DNA from: Candidatus Luteimonas excrementigallinarum | GTDB taxonomy: Bacteria; Pseudomonadota; Gammaproteobacteria; Xanthomonadales; Xanthomonadaceae | Length of the DNA: 22,420 bases | NCBI GenBank assembly: GCA_019115725.1 | Contig: DXCY01000093.1 | Span: 1-22,420, forward strand | Direction: 5' to 3' | In this document: positions 1 through 7,067 of the stretch, in pieces | Layout: each line of letters starts with the position of its first letter | Position numbering within the stretch: the stretch's first letter is position 1 | Made by a program: the position numbers and the translations under genes | The notes under the pieces: model-generated | The model's database searches: none | What the model saw: only the letters and a program-made list of their open reading frames with translations | Told to the model about the DNA's origin: nothing

Positions 1-2
1 TG

Positions 3-206
3 ATCTCGCGGGCGATGGCGCACCTGAGCGTGGCGGTGATCGGGCTGCTGCTGCTGCTGCAGCCGATCGTCGCCTTCCTGCTGGATCTGGTGGTGCTGGA
101 TCTGCAGGTCGAGCCACGGGCCTGGCTGGGCCTGGCCCTGACGCTGGCGGGGATTTTCCTGGCCAGCCTCAAGGGGCGTTCACGGCTGCCGGCGCAGGCT
201 GCGTGA
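3..206 (+). CDS. EamA/DMT-family transporter, C-terminal fragment (5' end outside window)
   Basis: The frame is open from the window edge to TGA at 204-206, so this is the 3' end of a longer gene; the internal ATG at 15 need not be the start. The visible 67 residues contain two hydrophobic helices, about residues 11-32 and 40-56, joined by a short polar loop, and end in a basic tail. This two-helix ending with 'QPIVAFLLD' and 'GLALTLAGIFLAS' is typical of the last helices of EamA (drug/metabolite transporter superfamily) inner-membrane permeases, where the second motif is the final span. Substrate cannot be told. The family call rests on motif resemblance only. Confidence 0.6.
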   Translation: MSRAMAHLSVAVIGLLLLLQPIVAFLLDLVVLDLQVEPRAWLGLALTLAGIFLASLKGRSRLPAQAA

Positions 207-286
207 AGTGAACGCTGGCGCCGCCGCGCCTTGGGCCTGGCGGCAAGGGGCGGCATGATGGGTACCGGTCAACGGGATATACGGTG

Positions 287-937
<651 letters not shown>

Positions 938-976
938 GCAGGGCTTCCGGCCGGACGGATCGGCGGGCGCGGCAGG

Positions 977-1396
977 TCAGGAGGCGGCGTCTTCCGCCGG
1001 CTGGACCGCGATCACCTTCAGGTGCAGGGCGCGTCCGTCCGGGTTGGGCCAGTCAATGTGCTGGCCGATCGACAGTCCGATCAGCGCGCTGCCCATCGGC
1101 GCCAGCACCGAGACCTTGCCCGTCGCCACATCGGCCTCGTGCGGATACACCAGGGTCAGGTGGTAGTGCTTGCCGCTTTCGGCGTCCTCGCACTCCACGC
1201 GCGAATGCATGCCCACCACGTCGGCAGGCATCTCGCCCACGGGCCGGACTTCCGCGCGCAGGAGCTCGTCCTGCAGCGCCTGGGCGGCCGGGAGGTCGCG
1301 CCAGCGCGGCGATTCGAGCAGCGCTTCCAGGCGGGCGGCATCGATACTGGAGACGATCAGCCCCGGGGGCGGATTGCTGTGCCGGCTGTCGGTCAT
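977..1396 (-). CDS. rnk: Rnk-type nucleoside diphosphate kinase regulator (GreA/GreB-domain protein)
   Basis: The 139-residue protein ends in a GreA/GreB C-terminal (FKBP-like) domain, about residues 45-130. It includes 'HLTLVYPHEADVATGKVSVLAPMGSALIGL' (read in two parts) followed by 'SIGQHIDWPNPDG', the Rnk/Gre signature. It lacks the N-terminal coiled coil of true GreA/GreB. Rnk proteins bind RNA polymerase and were named for influencing nucleoside diphosphate kinase levels. The reading frame could extend upstream to 1459, but the ATG at 1396 gives the family-like length and follows a CAGGAA ribosome-binding site about 7 bases upstream. It lies downstream of oxyR in the same orientation, with a probable terminator (1444-1472) between them, so separate transcription is likely. 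Confidence 0.85.
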   Translation of the reverse strand: MTDSRHSNPPPGLIVSSIDAARLEALLESPRWRDLPAAQALQDELLRAEVRPVGEMPADVVGMHSRVECEDAESGKHYHLTLVYPHEADVATGKVSVLAPMGSALIGLSIGQHIDWPNPDGRALHLKVIAVQPAEDAAS

Positions 1397-1443
1397 GGTC
1401 TGGTTCCTGGAAAGGCCCGTTGCGGGGCGTGGGCTCATGAGCG

Positions 1444-1472
1444 AAAACGGGCGACGCATCGCGCGCCGCCCG
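1444..1472 (-). terminator. Probable intrinsic terminator of the ahpF-oxyR transcript
   Basis: Read on the minus strand, CGGGCG at 1472-1467 pairs with CGCCCG at 1453-1448. Four more inner pairs (one G-U) give a 10-bp stem with a 5-nt loop, followed directly by TTTT at 1447-1444. It lies about 45 bases after the oxyR stop and before rnk. The short U tract makes it moderate in strength. Confidence 0.5.
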
Positions 1473-1513
1473 CTGTCGGTCTGTTGCTAACGTAGCCCCG
1501 CTGGCGGGCGCAT

Positions 1514-2467
1514 TCAAGCGTCCCGCGGTGGCTCCGCCCCGGGTTGATCGGGCCGGAATTGCGGATCATATGCGAACAATCCGGCCGGGAGTAGCCTGAA
1601 GACCTCCGCCAGGTTGCGCAGGAACCCGTCCAGCGCGGAACTGCGCCGCCAGACCATGGCAATACGGCGGCTGGGCGGCGGATCCTGGAAGGGCAGCAGG
1701 CGGATATCCGGCGACTGCGCCACCGGTGGCTGCACCGCCAGGGTGGGCAGCAGGGTCAGGCCGACATTGGCGGCCACCATCTGGCGCAGGGTTTCCAGGC
1801 TGGTGGCGCGGAATTCGCCGCGCTCATGGGCGCCGGCCAGGTGGCAGACCTCAAGCGCCTGTTCGCGCAGACAGTGGCCGTCTTCGAGCAGCAGCAGCCG
1901 CTCCTCGTCCAGATCCTGCATGCGCAGCGGGCCGCGGTCGGCCAGCGCATGGCCTTCGGGCACCGCGAGTACGAAGGGTTCTTCGAACAGCAGCTCGGTG
2001 TGCAGCTGGTCGTCGGGCACCGGCAGGGCCAGGATGGCCACATCCAGACGGCCGTCGCGCAGCCGGGCCAGCAGCACGTCGCTCTTTTCCTCGATCAGCA
2101 GCAGTTCCAGCTGGGGGAAGCGCTTGCGTACCTGCGGCACCACGTGCGGCAGCAGGTACGGGCCAAGGGTGGGGAAGATGCCCAGCCGCACGGCGCCCGA
2201 TTCGGGATCCTGCTCGCGCCGGGCGGCCTCTTTCATCTGCTCCACCTCGGCCACGATCCGCCGCGCGCGCTCGGCTGCATCGAGGCCGGCGGGGGTCAGC
2301 ATTACCCGGCGTGGGGTGCGTTCCACCAGGGCCACGCCCAGCTCTTCCTCGAGCTTGCGGATCTGGGTGGACAGGGTCGGCTGGCTGACGAAGCACGCGG
2401 CCGCGGCACGGCCGAAGTGCTTGTGGTCGGCCAGCGCGACCAGGTAGTAGATGTCGCGCAGGTTCAC
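1514..2467 (-). CDS. oxyR: LysR-family hydrogen peroxide sensor and transcription regulator OxyR
   Basis: Cytoplasmic redox switch that activates peroxide-defence genes when two cysteines form a disulfide. The 317-residue protein has an N-terminal LysR helix-turn-helix (1-60, 'AAAACFVSQPTLSTQIRKLE') and a C-terminal sensor domain. The peroxide-sensing cysteines fall at Cys199 and Cys208 in 'EDGHCLREQALEVC', exactly the E. coli numbering, followed by the conserved 'FRATSLETLRQMVAA'. The start is GTG at 2467 (V/MNLRDIYYLV). The frame runs upstream to 2575, but that part overlaps the end of ahpF and is not LysR-like. It starts 28 bases after the ahpF stop, behind an AGGCGG sequence, consistent with co-transcription with ahpF as described in Xanthomonas. 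The C-terminal tail, rich in Pro and Asp, extends slightly past E. coli OxyR. Confidence 0.96.
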   Translation of the reverse strand: MNLRDIYYLVALADHKHFGRAAAACFVSQPTLSTQIRKLEEELGVALVERTPRRVMLTPAGLDAAERARRIVAEVEQMKEAARREQDPESGAVRLGIFPTLGPYLLPHVVPQVRKRFPQLELLLIEEKSDVLLARLRDGRLDVAILALPVPDDQLHTELLFEEPFVLAVPEGHALADRGPLRMQDLDEERLLLLEDGHCLREQALEVCHLAGAHERGEFRATSLETLRQMVAANVGLTLLPTLAVQPPVAQSPDIRLLPFQDPPPSRRIAMVWRRSSALDGFLRNLAEVFRLLPAGLFAYDPQFRPDQPGAEPPRDA

Positions 2468-2495
2468 GGCCGTGCCGCCTGGCCCGCGCGCGCGT

Positions 2496-4088
2496 TCACG
2501 CTGCCTCGCCTGCCGCCGTGGCGGCCTTGGGCGCGCTGGTGCGGATGATGTGGTCGAACGCGGACAGCGCCGCACGCGAACCTTCGCCCATTGCGATCAC
2601 GATCTGCTTGTACGGCGTGGTGGTGCAGTCGCCGGCGGCAAACACGCCCGGCACGTTGGTGCGGCCATGGCCGTCGGTGACGATCTCGCCACGCTCGGAC
2701 AGTTCCACCGTGCCCTTGAGCCACTCGGTGTTGGGCAGCAGGTCGATCTGCACGAAGATGCCGTCCAGCGTGACCTCGTGGCTGTCGCCGCTGGCGCGGT
2801 CGGTATAGACCAGGCCGGTGACGCGCTTGCCATCGCCCAGCACCTGGGTGGTCTGGGCACTGGTGAGGATGGTCACGTTGGGCAGGCTGCGCAGCTTGCG
2901 CTGCAGCACTTCGTCGGCGCGCAGCTTGGTGTCGAACTCGAACAGGGTGACGTGGGCCACGATGCCGGCCAGGTCGATCGCGGCCTCGACGCCGGAGTTG
3001 CCGCCGCCGATCACTGCAACGTGCTTGCCCTTGAACAGCGGGCCGTCGCAGTGCGGGCAGTAGGCCACGCCCTTGTTGCGGTACTCGTTCTCGCCCGGCA
3101 CGTTCATCTGCCGCCAGCGTGCGCCGGTCGACAGCACCACGGTCTTTGCGCGCAGCGAGGCGCCGTTGGCGAGCTTGATCTCGTGCAGGCCGTCGTCGCC
3201 GGCGGGGGTCAGGGCCTCCGCGCGCTGCAGATCCATGATGTCCACGTCGTATTCGCGCACGTGCTGCTCAAGCGCGCTGGCCAGCTTCGGGCCCTCGGTG
3301 TGCGGCACGGAAATGAAGTTCTCGATCGACAGGGTGTCCAGCACCTGGCCACCGAAGCGCTCGGCGGCAACGCCGGTGCGGATGCCCTTGCGCGCCGAAT
3401 AGATCGCGGCGGCCGCGCCGGCGGGTCCGCCACCGACCACCAGCACTTCGAACGGCTCCTTGGCCGCGATCTTCTCCGCCTCGCGGGCCTCGGCGCCGGT
3501 GTCGATCTTGGCCACGATCTGCTCCAGGCTCATCCGGCCCTGGTCGAATACCTTGCCGTTGAGGAACACGGTCGGGACCGCCATCACCTCGCGCGCCTCG
3601 ACCTCGTCCTGGAACAGGGCGCCATCGATCGCCACGTGGCGGATGTTGGGGTTCAGCACGGCCATCAGGTTCAGCGCCTGGACCACGTCGGGGCAGTTCT
3701 GGCAGCTGAGCGAGTAGTAGGTTTCGAAGACGAACTCGCCTTCCAGGCTGCGGATCTGCTCCTGGGTCTCCTCGGAGGCCTTGGAGGGATAGCCGCCCAC
3801 CTGCAGCAGGGCCAGCACCAGCGAGGTGAACTCGTGGCCCATGGGCAGACCGGCGAAGCGCAGGCCGATGTCCTGGCCCGGAGTGGTCAGGGCGAACGAG
3901 GGCTTGCGCTCGTTGTCGTCGCGCACTACCTCGACGGTGATCAGGGCGCTGGCTTCCTTCAGGTCGTCCAGCAGGGCCAGCATCTCGACGGACTTCTCGC
4001 CGTCATCGACCGAGGCGGTAATGTGGATCGGGCGCGTCGCGCGCTCCAGGTAAGCCTTGAGCTGGGCTTTCAGATCGGCATCCAACAT
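2496..4088 (-). CDS. ahpF: Alkyl hydroperoxide reductase flavoprotein subunit AhpF
   Basis: NADH-dependent disulfide reductase that recycles AhpC in the cytoplasm. The 530-residue length is about that of E. coli AhpF. The N-terminal double-thioredoxin domain (1-200) has its redox pair at Cys129/Cys132 ('SCQNCPDVV'). A thioredoxin-reductase-like part follows: FAD-binding VVGGGPAGAAAA near 217-228, catalytic Cys344/Cys347 ('CPHCDG'), NAD-binding VIGGGNSGVEAA near 359-370, and the second FAD motif GVFAAGD at 481-487. All four catalytic cysteines are present. The ATG at 4088 follows AGGAG with 9-base spacing. It lies 219 bases after ahpC, across a gap rich in inverted repeats, and 28 bases before oxyR. 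In Xanthomonas ahpC is mainly monocistronic while ahpF and oxyR share a message, which the layout fits. Confidence 0.97.
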   Translation of the reverse strand: MLDADLKAQLKAYLERATRPIHITASVDDGEKSVEMLALLDDLKEASALITVEVVRDDNERKPSFALTTPGQDIGLRFAGLPMGHEFTSLVLALLQVGGYPSKASEETQEQIRSLEGEFVFETYYSLSCQNCPDVVQALNLMAVLNPNIRHVAIDGALFQDEVEAREVMAVPTVFLNGKVFDQGRMSLEQIVAKIDTGAEAREAEKIAAKEPFEVLVVGGGPAGAAAAIYSARKGIRTGVAAERFGGQVLDTLSIENFISVPHTEGPKLASALEQHVREYDVDIMDLQRAEALTPAGDDGLHEIKLANGASLRAKTVVLSTGARWRQMNVPGENEYRNKGVAYCPHCDGPLFKGKHVAVIGGGNSGVEAAIDLAGIVAHVTLFEFDTKLRADEVLQRKLRSLPNVTILTSAQTTQVLGDGKRVTGLVYTDRASGDSHEVTLDGIFVQIDLLPNTEWLKGTVELSERGEIVTDGHGRTNVPGVFAAGDCTTTPYKQIVIAMGEGSRAALSAFDHIIRTSAPKAATAAGEAA

Positions 4089-4164
4089 GGGGGAAATCTC
4101 CTGCGGGCGAATGCGTGGGGTCGCGACGCGCCGCGGTGCGGGCATCGGACGTGGGGGAGGGGAA

Positions 4165-4246
4165 GGGAGTGAACCGGAGCCCGCGCGGGTCCGCAGCGGG
4201 CTGGCGGCGGCTGGCTGGCCGCGGGCACGGGCTCCGGTTCACTCCC
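4165..4246. repeat. Perfect 19-bp inverted repeat in the ahpC-ahpF gap
   Basis: The arms 4165-4183 (gggagtgaaccggagcccg) and 4228-4246 are exact reverse complements, separated by 44 bases that are themselves GC-rich. Neither arm is followed by a T tract. On the ahpC-ahpF transcript this would form a long, stable stem. It could limit read-through from ahpC to ahpF or protect the ahpC 3' end, or be a REP-type genomic repeat. The sequence is certain; the role is inferred. Confidence 0.8.
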
Positions 4247-4248
4247 GC

Positions 4249-4305
4249 CCCCGCGACTGCGGGGACGGAAGTGAGTGGGGGAGGTGCAACTCCGACTGGC
4301 GTCGG
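4249..4305 (-). terminator. Two small hairpins just after ahpC; possible attenuator
   Basis: Directly after the ahpC stop (TAA, 4310-4308) the minus-strand RNA can form CCGAC/GTCGG (4305-4292, 4-nt loop) and then CCCCGC/GCGGGG (4264-4249, 4-nt loop). No U tract follows, so this is not a standard intrinsic terminator. With the 19-bp repeat further downstream it makes three successive hairpins between ahpC and ahpF. That would suit higher expression of ahpC than ahpF. Confidence 0.4.
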
Positions 4306-4307
4306 GT

Positions 4308-4871
4308 TTAGATCTTGCCGACCAGGTCCAGCGACGGCTTCAGGGTCTTCTCGCCTTCCTTCCACTTGGCCGGGCAGACCTCGTTCGGGTTGGCGGCAAC
4401 GTACTGGGCAGCCTTGAGCTTGCGCAGGGTCTCGGTGACGTCGCGGGCGATGGCGTTGTCATGCACTTCCATCGTCTTGATCACGCCTTCCGGGTTGATC
4501 ACGAAGGTGCCGCGCAGGGCCAGGCCCTCGTCATCCAGGTGCACGCCGAAGGCGCGGGTCAGCTGGTGGGTCGGGTCGCCGACCAGCGGGAACTGGGCCT
4601 TGCCCACCGCGTCGGAGGTTTCGTGCCACACCTTGTGCGAGAAGTGGGTGTCGGTGGTGACGATGTACACCTCGGCACCGGCCTTCTTGAACTCCTCATA
4701 GCTTTCAGCGGCGTCTTCCACTTCGGTCGGGCAGTTGAAGGTGAAGGCGGCCGGCATGAAGATCAGCACGGACCACTGGCCCTTCAGGTCGGCGTCGGTG
4801 ACTTCGATGAACTCGCCGTTGCGGTAGGCAGTGGTCTTGAACGGCTGGACTTCGGTGTTGATCAGGGACAT
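4308..4871 (-). CDS. ahpC: Alkyl hydroperoxide reductase peroxiredoxin subunit AhpC
   Basis: Typical 2-Cys peroxiredoxin that reduces H2O2, organic peroxides and peroxynitrite in the cytoplasm; AhpF recycles it. The protein is 187 residues, the same length as E. coli AhpC. Peroxidatic Cys47 lies in 'FTFNCPTEVED' and resolving Cys166 in 'NEVCPAKW'. The conserved 'GDPTHQLTRAFGV' and 'RGTFVINPEG' are also present. The Asn before Cys47, where E. coli has Val, matches what I recall of Xanthomonas AhpC. The frame extends to 4925, but the ATG at 4871 gives the canonical MSLINTEVQPF start and follows AGAGGA. An OxyR site and a good sigma70-like promoter lie upstream (4935-5000), so strong peroxide induction is expected. 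Confidence 0.98.
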   Translation of the reverse strand: MSLINTEVQPFKTTAYRNGEFIEVTDADLKGQWSVLIFMPAAFTFNCPTEVEDAAESYEEFKKAGAEVYIVTTDTHFSHKVWHETSDAVGKAQFPLVGDPTHQLTRAFGVHLDDEGLALRGTFVINPEGVIKTMEVHDNAIARDVTETLRKLKAAQYVAANPNEVCPAKWKEGEKTLKPSLDLVGKI

Positions 4872-4934
4872 GGAATCCTCTTGTTTACGGTTGGAGAGGG
4901 GGAGCAGGCCGGGGTGAGCCGGCAACTGCGGACA

Positions 4935-4963
4935 ATGATAGGGAGGGTGAATCGATATGTAAA
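4935..4963 (-). promoter_or_regulatory. sigma70-like promoter of ahpC
   Basis: On the minus strand there is TTTACA (4963-4958) as -35, a 17-base spacer, and TATCAT (4940-4935) as -10. Each hexamer matches the E. coli consensus at five of six positions. Transcription would start near 4928, giving a leader of about 57 bases before the ahpC ATG. The -35 directly abuts the OxyR site, the expected geometry for activation. Confidence 0.65.
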
Positions 4964-5000
4964 ATCGATTGACTCTATATATGCAATAGGCTCTGCCTAT
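4964..5000. promoter_or_regulatory. OxyR binding site (four-tetrad motif)
   Basis: The sequence fits the OxyR consensus ATAG-N7-CTAT-N7-ATAG-N7-CTAT: ATCG (4964-4967), CTAT (4975-4978), ATAG (4986-4989), CTAT (4997-5000), all with exact 7-base spacing. Fifteen of sixteen specified bases match. It sits immediately upstream of the ahpC -35 box and about 25 bases before a promoter-like element on the opposite strand, so it could serve both directions. Confidence 0.75.
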
Positions 5001-5024
5001 CGAGACCTGTCTATCGCACGGCTA

Positions 5025-5053
5025 TTGTCGCGGTTGGTGCGTTGCACCATAAT
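5025..5053 (+). promoter_or_regulatory. Possible plus-strand promoter diverging from ahpC
   Basis: TTGTCG (5025-5030, four of six) and CATAAT (5048-5053, five of six) are spaced by 17 bases, predicting a start near 5060. The next plus-strand ORF begins only at 5188, beyond a strong terminator. Additional CTAT words at 5011-5014 and 5022-5025 lie next to the -35 but do not fit the OxyR spacing. Confidence 0.4.
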
Positions 5054-5059
5054 GATCTG

Positions 5060-5154
5060 GGTCAGGTTCCGGCCTGATTGTGGTTCCGTATCACGTACTC
5101 CCTCCCACGCGCGGTACGGACACCCGGAAGGCGGCTTCGGCCGCCTTCTTTTTT
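5060..5154 (+). ncRNA. Candidate small RNA or attenuated prmC leader
   Basis: No ORF occupies this stretch, yet it runs from a promoter-like element to a strong intrinsic terminator. Three hairpins can be drawn. The first is TCAGG/CCTGA (5062-5066 with 5073-5077). The second is CGTAC/GTACG (5094-5098 with 5114-5118), with a C-rich 15-nt loop starting TCCCTCCC; TCCGTA (5085-5090) with TACGGA (5115-5120) is an alternative. The third is the terminator stem. A transcript of about 95 nt with a C-rich loop next to an OxyR site suggests an OxyR-linked small RNA, analogous in position only to E. coli oxyS. Alternatively it is a terminator-controlled leader of prmC. I could not match it to a named RNA family. 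Confidence 0.4.
5127..5154 (+). terminator. Strong intrinsic terminator
   Basis: GAAGGCGGC (5127-5135) and GCCGCCTTC (5140-5148) form a perfect 9-bp stem closed by a TTCG tetraloop and followed by six T residues (5149-5154). The T tract is on the plus strand only, so it ends plus-strand transcription. No plus-strand gene lies upstream before msrA, about 4.2 kb away, which implies a short unannotated transcript. Confidence 0.85.
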
Positions 5155-5181
5155 GCCCGCAACGCCGCGGAATCATAGGAT
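5153..5181 (+). promoter_or_regulatory. Possible promoter giving a leaderless prmC message
   Basis: TTGCCC (5153-5158) and TAGGAT (5176-5181) are spaced by 17 bases, each matching four of six consensus positions. The predicted start falls at about 5188, the A of the prmC ATG. This would let prmC be transcribed independently of the terminator just upstream. The hexamers are weak, so this is tentative. Confidence 0.3.
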
Positions 5182-5187
5182 CTGCCA

Positions 5188-6042
5188 ATGAATGAGATTG
5201 ATTCCGCGCGCCCCGACTGGCTGCTGCGCCAGGCCCGCACGCGCATTGCTGCCGAGGACGCCGCCCTTTTGCTGGGCCATGCATTGCAGCGCTCCGCGTC
5301 CTGGCTGTACGCCCATGCCGATGAGCCGGTGGCGCAGGAGAAGGCTGAGCGGTTCCTGCAGCTGGTGCAGCGACGTGCCGCTGGAGAGCCGGTGGCCTAT
5401 CTCATCGGCCGGCGCGGATTCTGGACCCTGGATCTGGCAGTCACGCCCGATACGCTGATTCCGCGCCCGGAGACCGAACGCCTGGTGGAACTGGCGCTGG
5501 AACGGCTGCCGGTCGAAGGGCAGCCGCGGGTGCTGGATCTGGGCACCGGCAGCGGCGCCGTTGCCCTGGCGCTGGCCAGCGAGCGGCCCCGCGCCCGGGT
5601 GCTGGCCACGGACCGCAGTGCGGGGGCGCTGGCCGTGGCCCGGGCCAATGCCGGCGCATACGGGCTGGCCAACGTGGCGTTTGCCGAGGGCGACTGGTAC
5701 GCGGCCGCCGGGCCGGGACAGTTCGACCTGATCGTTTCCAATCCGCCCTATATCGCCGCCGGCGATGCGCATCTGGCGCGCGGGGACCTGCGGTTCGAGC
5801 CGGAGGCAGCGCTGGCCTCGGGGCAGGACGGTCTGGACGCGCTGCGGATCATTGCCGCCGGTGCGTCCGGGCGGCTGCGTCCCGGCGGATGGCTGCTGGT
5901 GGAGCACGGCTATGACCAGGGCCCGGCGGCGCGCGGGCTGCTGGCAGCGGTGGGGCTTGACGCGGTGGAAACGGCGCAGGACCTGGAAAACCGCGACCGG
6001 GTGACCCTGGGCCGGATGCCGCAGGCGGAGGAAGGCGCCTGA
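5188..6042 (+). CDS. prmC: Peptide chain release factor N5-glutamine methyltransferase PrmC (HemK)
   Basis: Transfers a methyl group from S-adenosylmethionine to the glutamine of the GGQ motif in release factors RF1 and RF2, aiding termination of translation. The 284-residue protein has the PrmC layout. The helical N-terminal domain (1-75) ends in 'RRAAGEPVAYLIGRRGFW' and 'TLIPRPETERLVE' (89-102). A Rossmann methyltransferase domain follows, with SAM-binding DLGTGSGAVALAL (117-129) and the glutamine-binding NPPY at 185-188. The start ATG at 5188 has only TAGGAT upstream and may be leaderless. prfA, its frequent partner, is not in the window. It is followed by pip 46 bases on, in the same orientation. 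Confidence 0.95.
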   Translation: MNEIDSARPDWLLRQARTRIAAEDAALLLGHALQRSASWLYAHADEPVAQEKAERFLQLVQRRAAGEPVAYLIGRRGFWTLDLAVTPDTLIPRPETERLVELALERLPVEGQPRVLDLGTGSGAVALALASERPRARVLATDRSAGALAVARANAGAYGLANVAFAEGDWYAAAGPGQFDLIVSNPPYIAAGDAHLARGDLRFEPEAALASGQDGLDALRIIAAGASGRLRPGGWLLVEHGYDQGPAARGLLAAVGLDAVETAQDLENRDRVTLGRMPQAEEGA

Positions 6043-6059
6043 CCGGCTGCTAGACTCCG

Positions 6060-6080
6060 CCGCAGGAAAAAACTCTGCGG
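6060..6080 (+). promoter_or_regulatory. Hairpin over the pip ribosome-binding site
   Basis: CCGCAG (6060-6065) and CTGCGG (6075-6080) form a 6-bp stem around an A-rich 9-nt loop. The GGAGG ribosome-binding site of pip is 6079-6083, so its first two bases lie in the stem. This could moderate translation of pip. It is a short hairpin and its role is inferred. Confidence 0.3.
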
Positions 6081-6088
6081 AGGCGCTG

Positions 6089-7033
6089 ATGCGCACGCTG
6101 TATCCGGAAATCGAACCCTACGACAGCGGCACGCTGCCGGTGGACGGGCGCCACACCCTGTACTACGAGCAGTGCGGCAATCCCAAGGGCAAGCCGGTGG
6201 TGCTGCTGCACGGGGGGCCGGGCAGCGGGGCCAGCGCCAAGATGCGCCGTTTCCACGACCCGGCCAGGTACCGGATCATCCTGTTCGATCAGCGCGGCGC
6301 GGGCCGCTCCACGCCGAACGCGGAGCTGATCGACAACACCACCTGGCACCTGGTGGACGATATCGAAGCGCTGCGCGAGCACCTGGGCATCGAAGCCTGG
6401 CAGGTGTTCGGTGGTTCCTGGGGTTCGACGCTGGCGCTGGCCTATGCCCAGCAGCATCCGCGCCGGGTGCGTGAGCTGGTGCTGCGCGGCATCTTCATGC
6501 TGCGGCGCTGGGAGGTGGAGTGGTTCTACCAGCAGGGCGCCTCACGCCTGTTTCCGGAAGCCTGGGAACAGTACGAAGCCGCGATTCCCGCCGATGAGCG
6601 CGAGGATTTCATTGCCGCCTACAACCGCCGCCTGACCAGCGACGATGCCGCCACGCGGCTGGCTGCGGCACAGGCCTGGAGCGTGTGGGAGGCGTCGACC
6701 TCCTTCCTCCATCAGGATCCGGATTTCGTCAGCGGCCACGGCGATCCCGACTTCGCGCTGGCCTTTGCCCGCATCGAGAACCACTACTTCCACAATCGTG
6801 GTTTCTTCGAGGTGGACGGCCAGATCCTGCGCGATGTGTACCGGATGGTGGATATCCCGGGCGTCATCGTGCACGGCCGCTATGACGTGGTGTGCCCGGT
6901 CACCAATGCCTGGGATCTGCACAAGGCCTGGCCGAAGGCCGAACTGGCGATCACCCCGGCTTCGGGGCATTCGGCCTTCGAAGCGGAGAATACCGACGCG
7001 CTGGTGCAGGCCACCGACCGGTTCGCGGAGTAA
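6089..7033 (+). CDS. pip: Proline iminopeptidase (peptidase family S33)
   Basis: Removes N-terminal proline from peptides; an alpha/beta-hydrolase, cytoplasmic or periplasmic, with no signal peptide seen here. The 314-residue length is close to the crystallised Xanthomonas campestris enzyme. The catalytic triad is at the same numbers: nucleophile Ser110 in GGSWGS, Asp266 in 'HGRYDVVCP', His294 in 'ASGHSAFE'. The oxyanion-hole segment is HGGPGSG (41-47), followed by FDQRGAGRS (66-74). The helical cap with acidic residues for the free N-terminus is present around 140-235 ('ENHYF' near 230). The ATG at 6089 follows GGAGG with 5-base spacing. It may be co-transcribed with prmC, 46 bases upstream, and it converges on the NUDIX gene. 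Confidence 0.95.
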   Translation: MRTLYPEIEPYDSGTLPVDGRHTLYYEQCGNPKGKPVVLLHGGPGSGASAKMRRFHDPARYRIILFDQRGAGRSTPNAELIDNTTWHLVDDIEALREHLGIEAWQVFGGSWGSTLALAYAQQHPRRVRELVLRGIFMLRRWEVEWFYQQGASRLFPEAWEQYEAAIPADEREDFIAAYNRRLTSDDAATRLAAAQAWSVWEASTSFLHQDPDFVSGHGDPDFALAFARIENHYFHNRGFFEVDGQILRDVYRMVDIPGVIVHGRYDVVCPVTNAWDLHKAWPKAELAITPASGHSAFEAENTDALVQATDRFAE

Positions 7034-7067
7034 AGCCCGGGGAGCCCGACCGGCTCAGACCGGGCTT
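7033..7067. terminator. Hairpin between convergent pip and NUDIX genes
   Basis: AAGCCCGG (7033-7040) pairs with CCGGGCTT (7060-7067), and inside it GAGCC (7042-7046) pairs with GGCTC (7052-7056). The structure overlaps both stop codons. It is followed by TTTA on the minus strand but has no long T tract, so it is at best a weak bidirectional terminator. Confidence 0.4.

Noticed and set aside
2468..2575. N-terminal extension of OxyR to an upstream ATG
   Set aside because: It overlaps the ahpF 3' end, is Arg/Pro-rich, and precedes the canonical LysR start; GTG 2467 also has a ribosome-binding site.
2451..4172. Open frame of 573 codons on the plus strand across ahpF
   Set aside because: ahpF is unmistakable on the other strand; the plus-strand translation is low-complexity His/Gln/Gly/Val without motifs.
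5040..5126. tRNA in the ahpC-prmC gap
   Set aside because: No cloverleaf, T-loop GTTC box in the right place or acceptor stem could be built; only simple hairpins are present.
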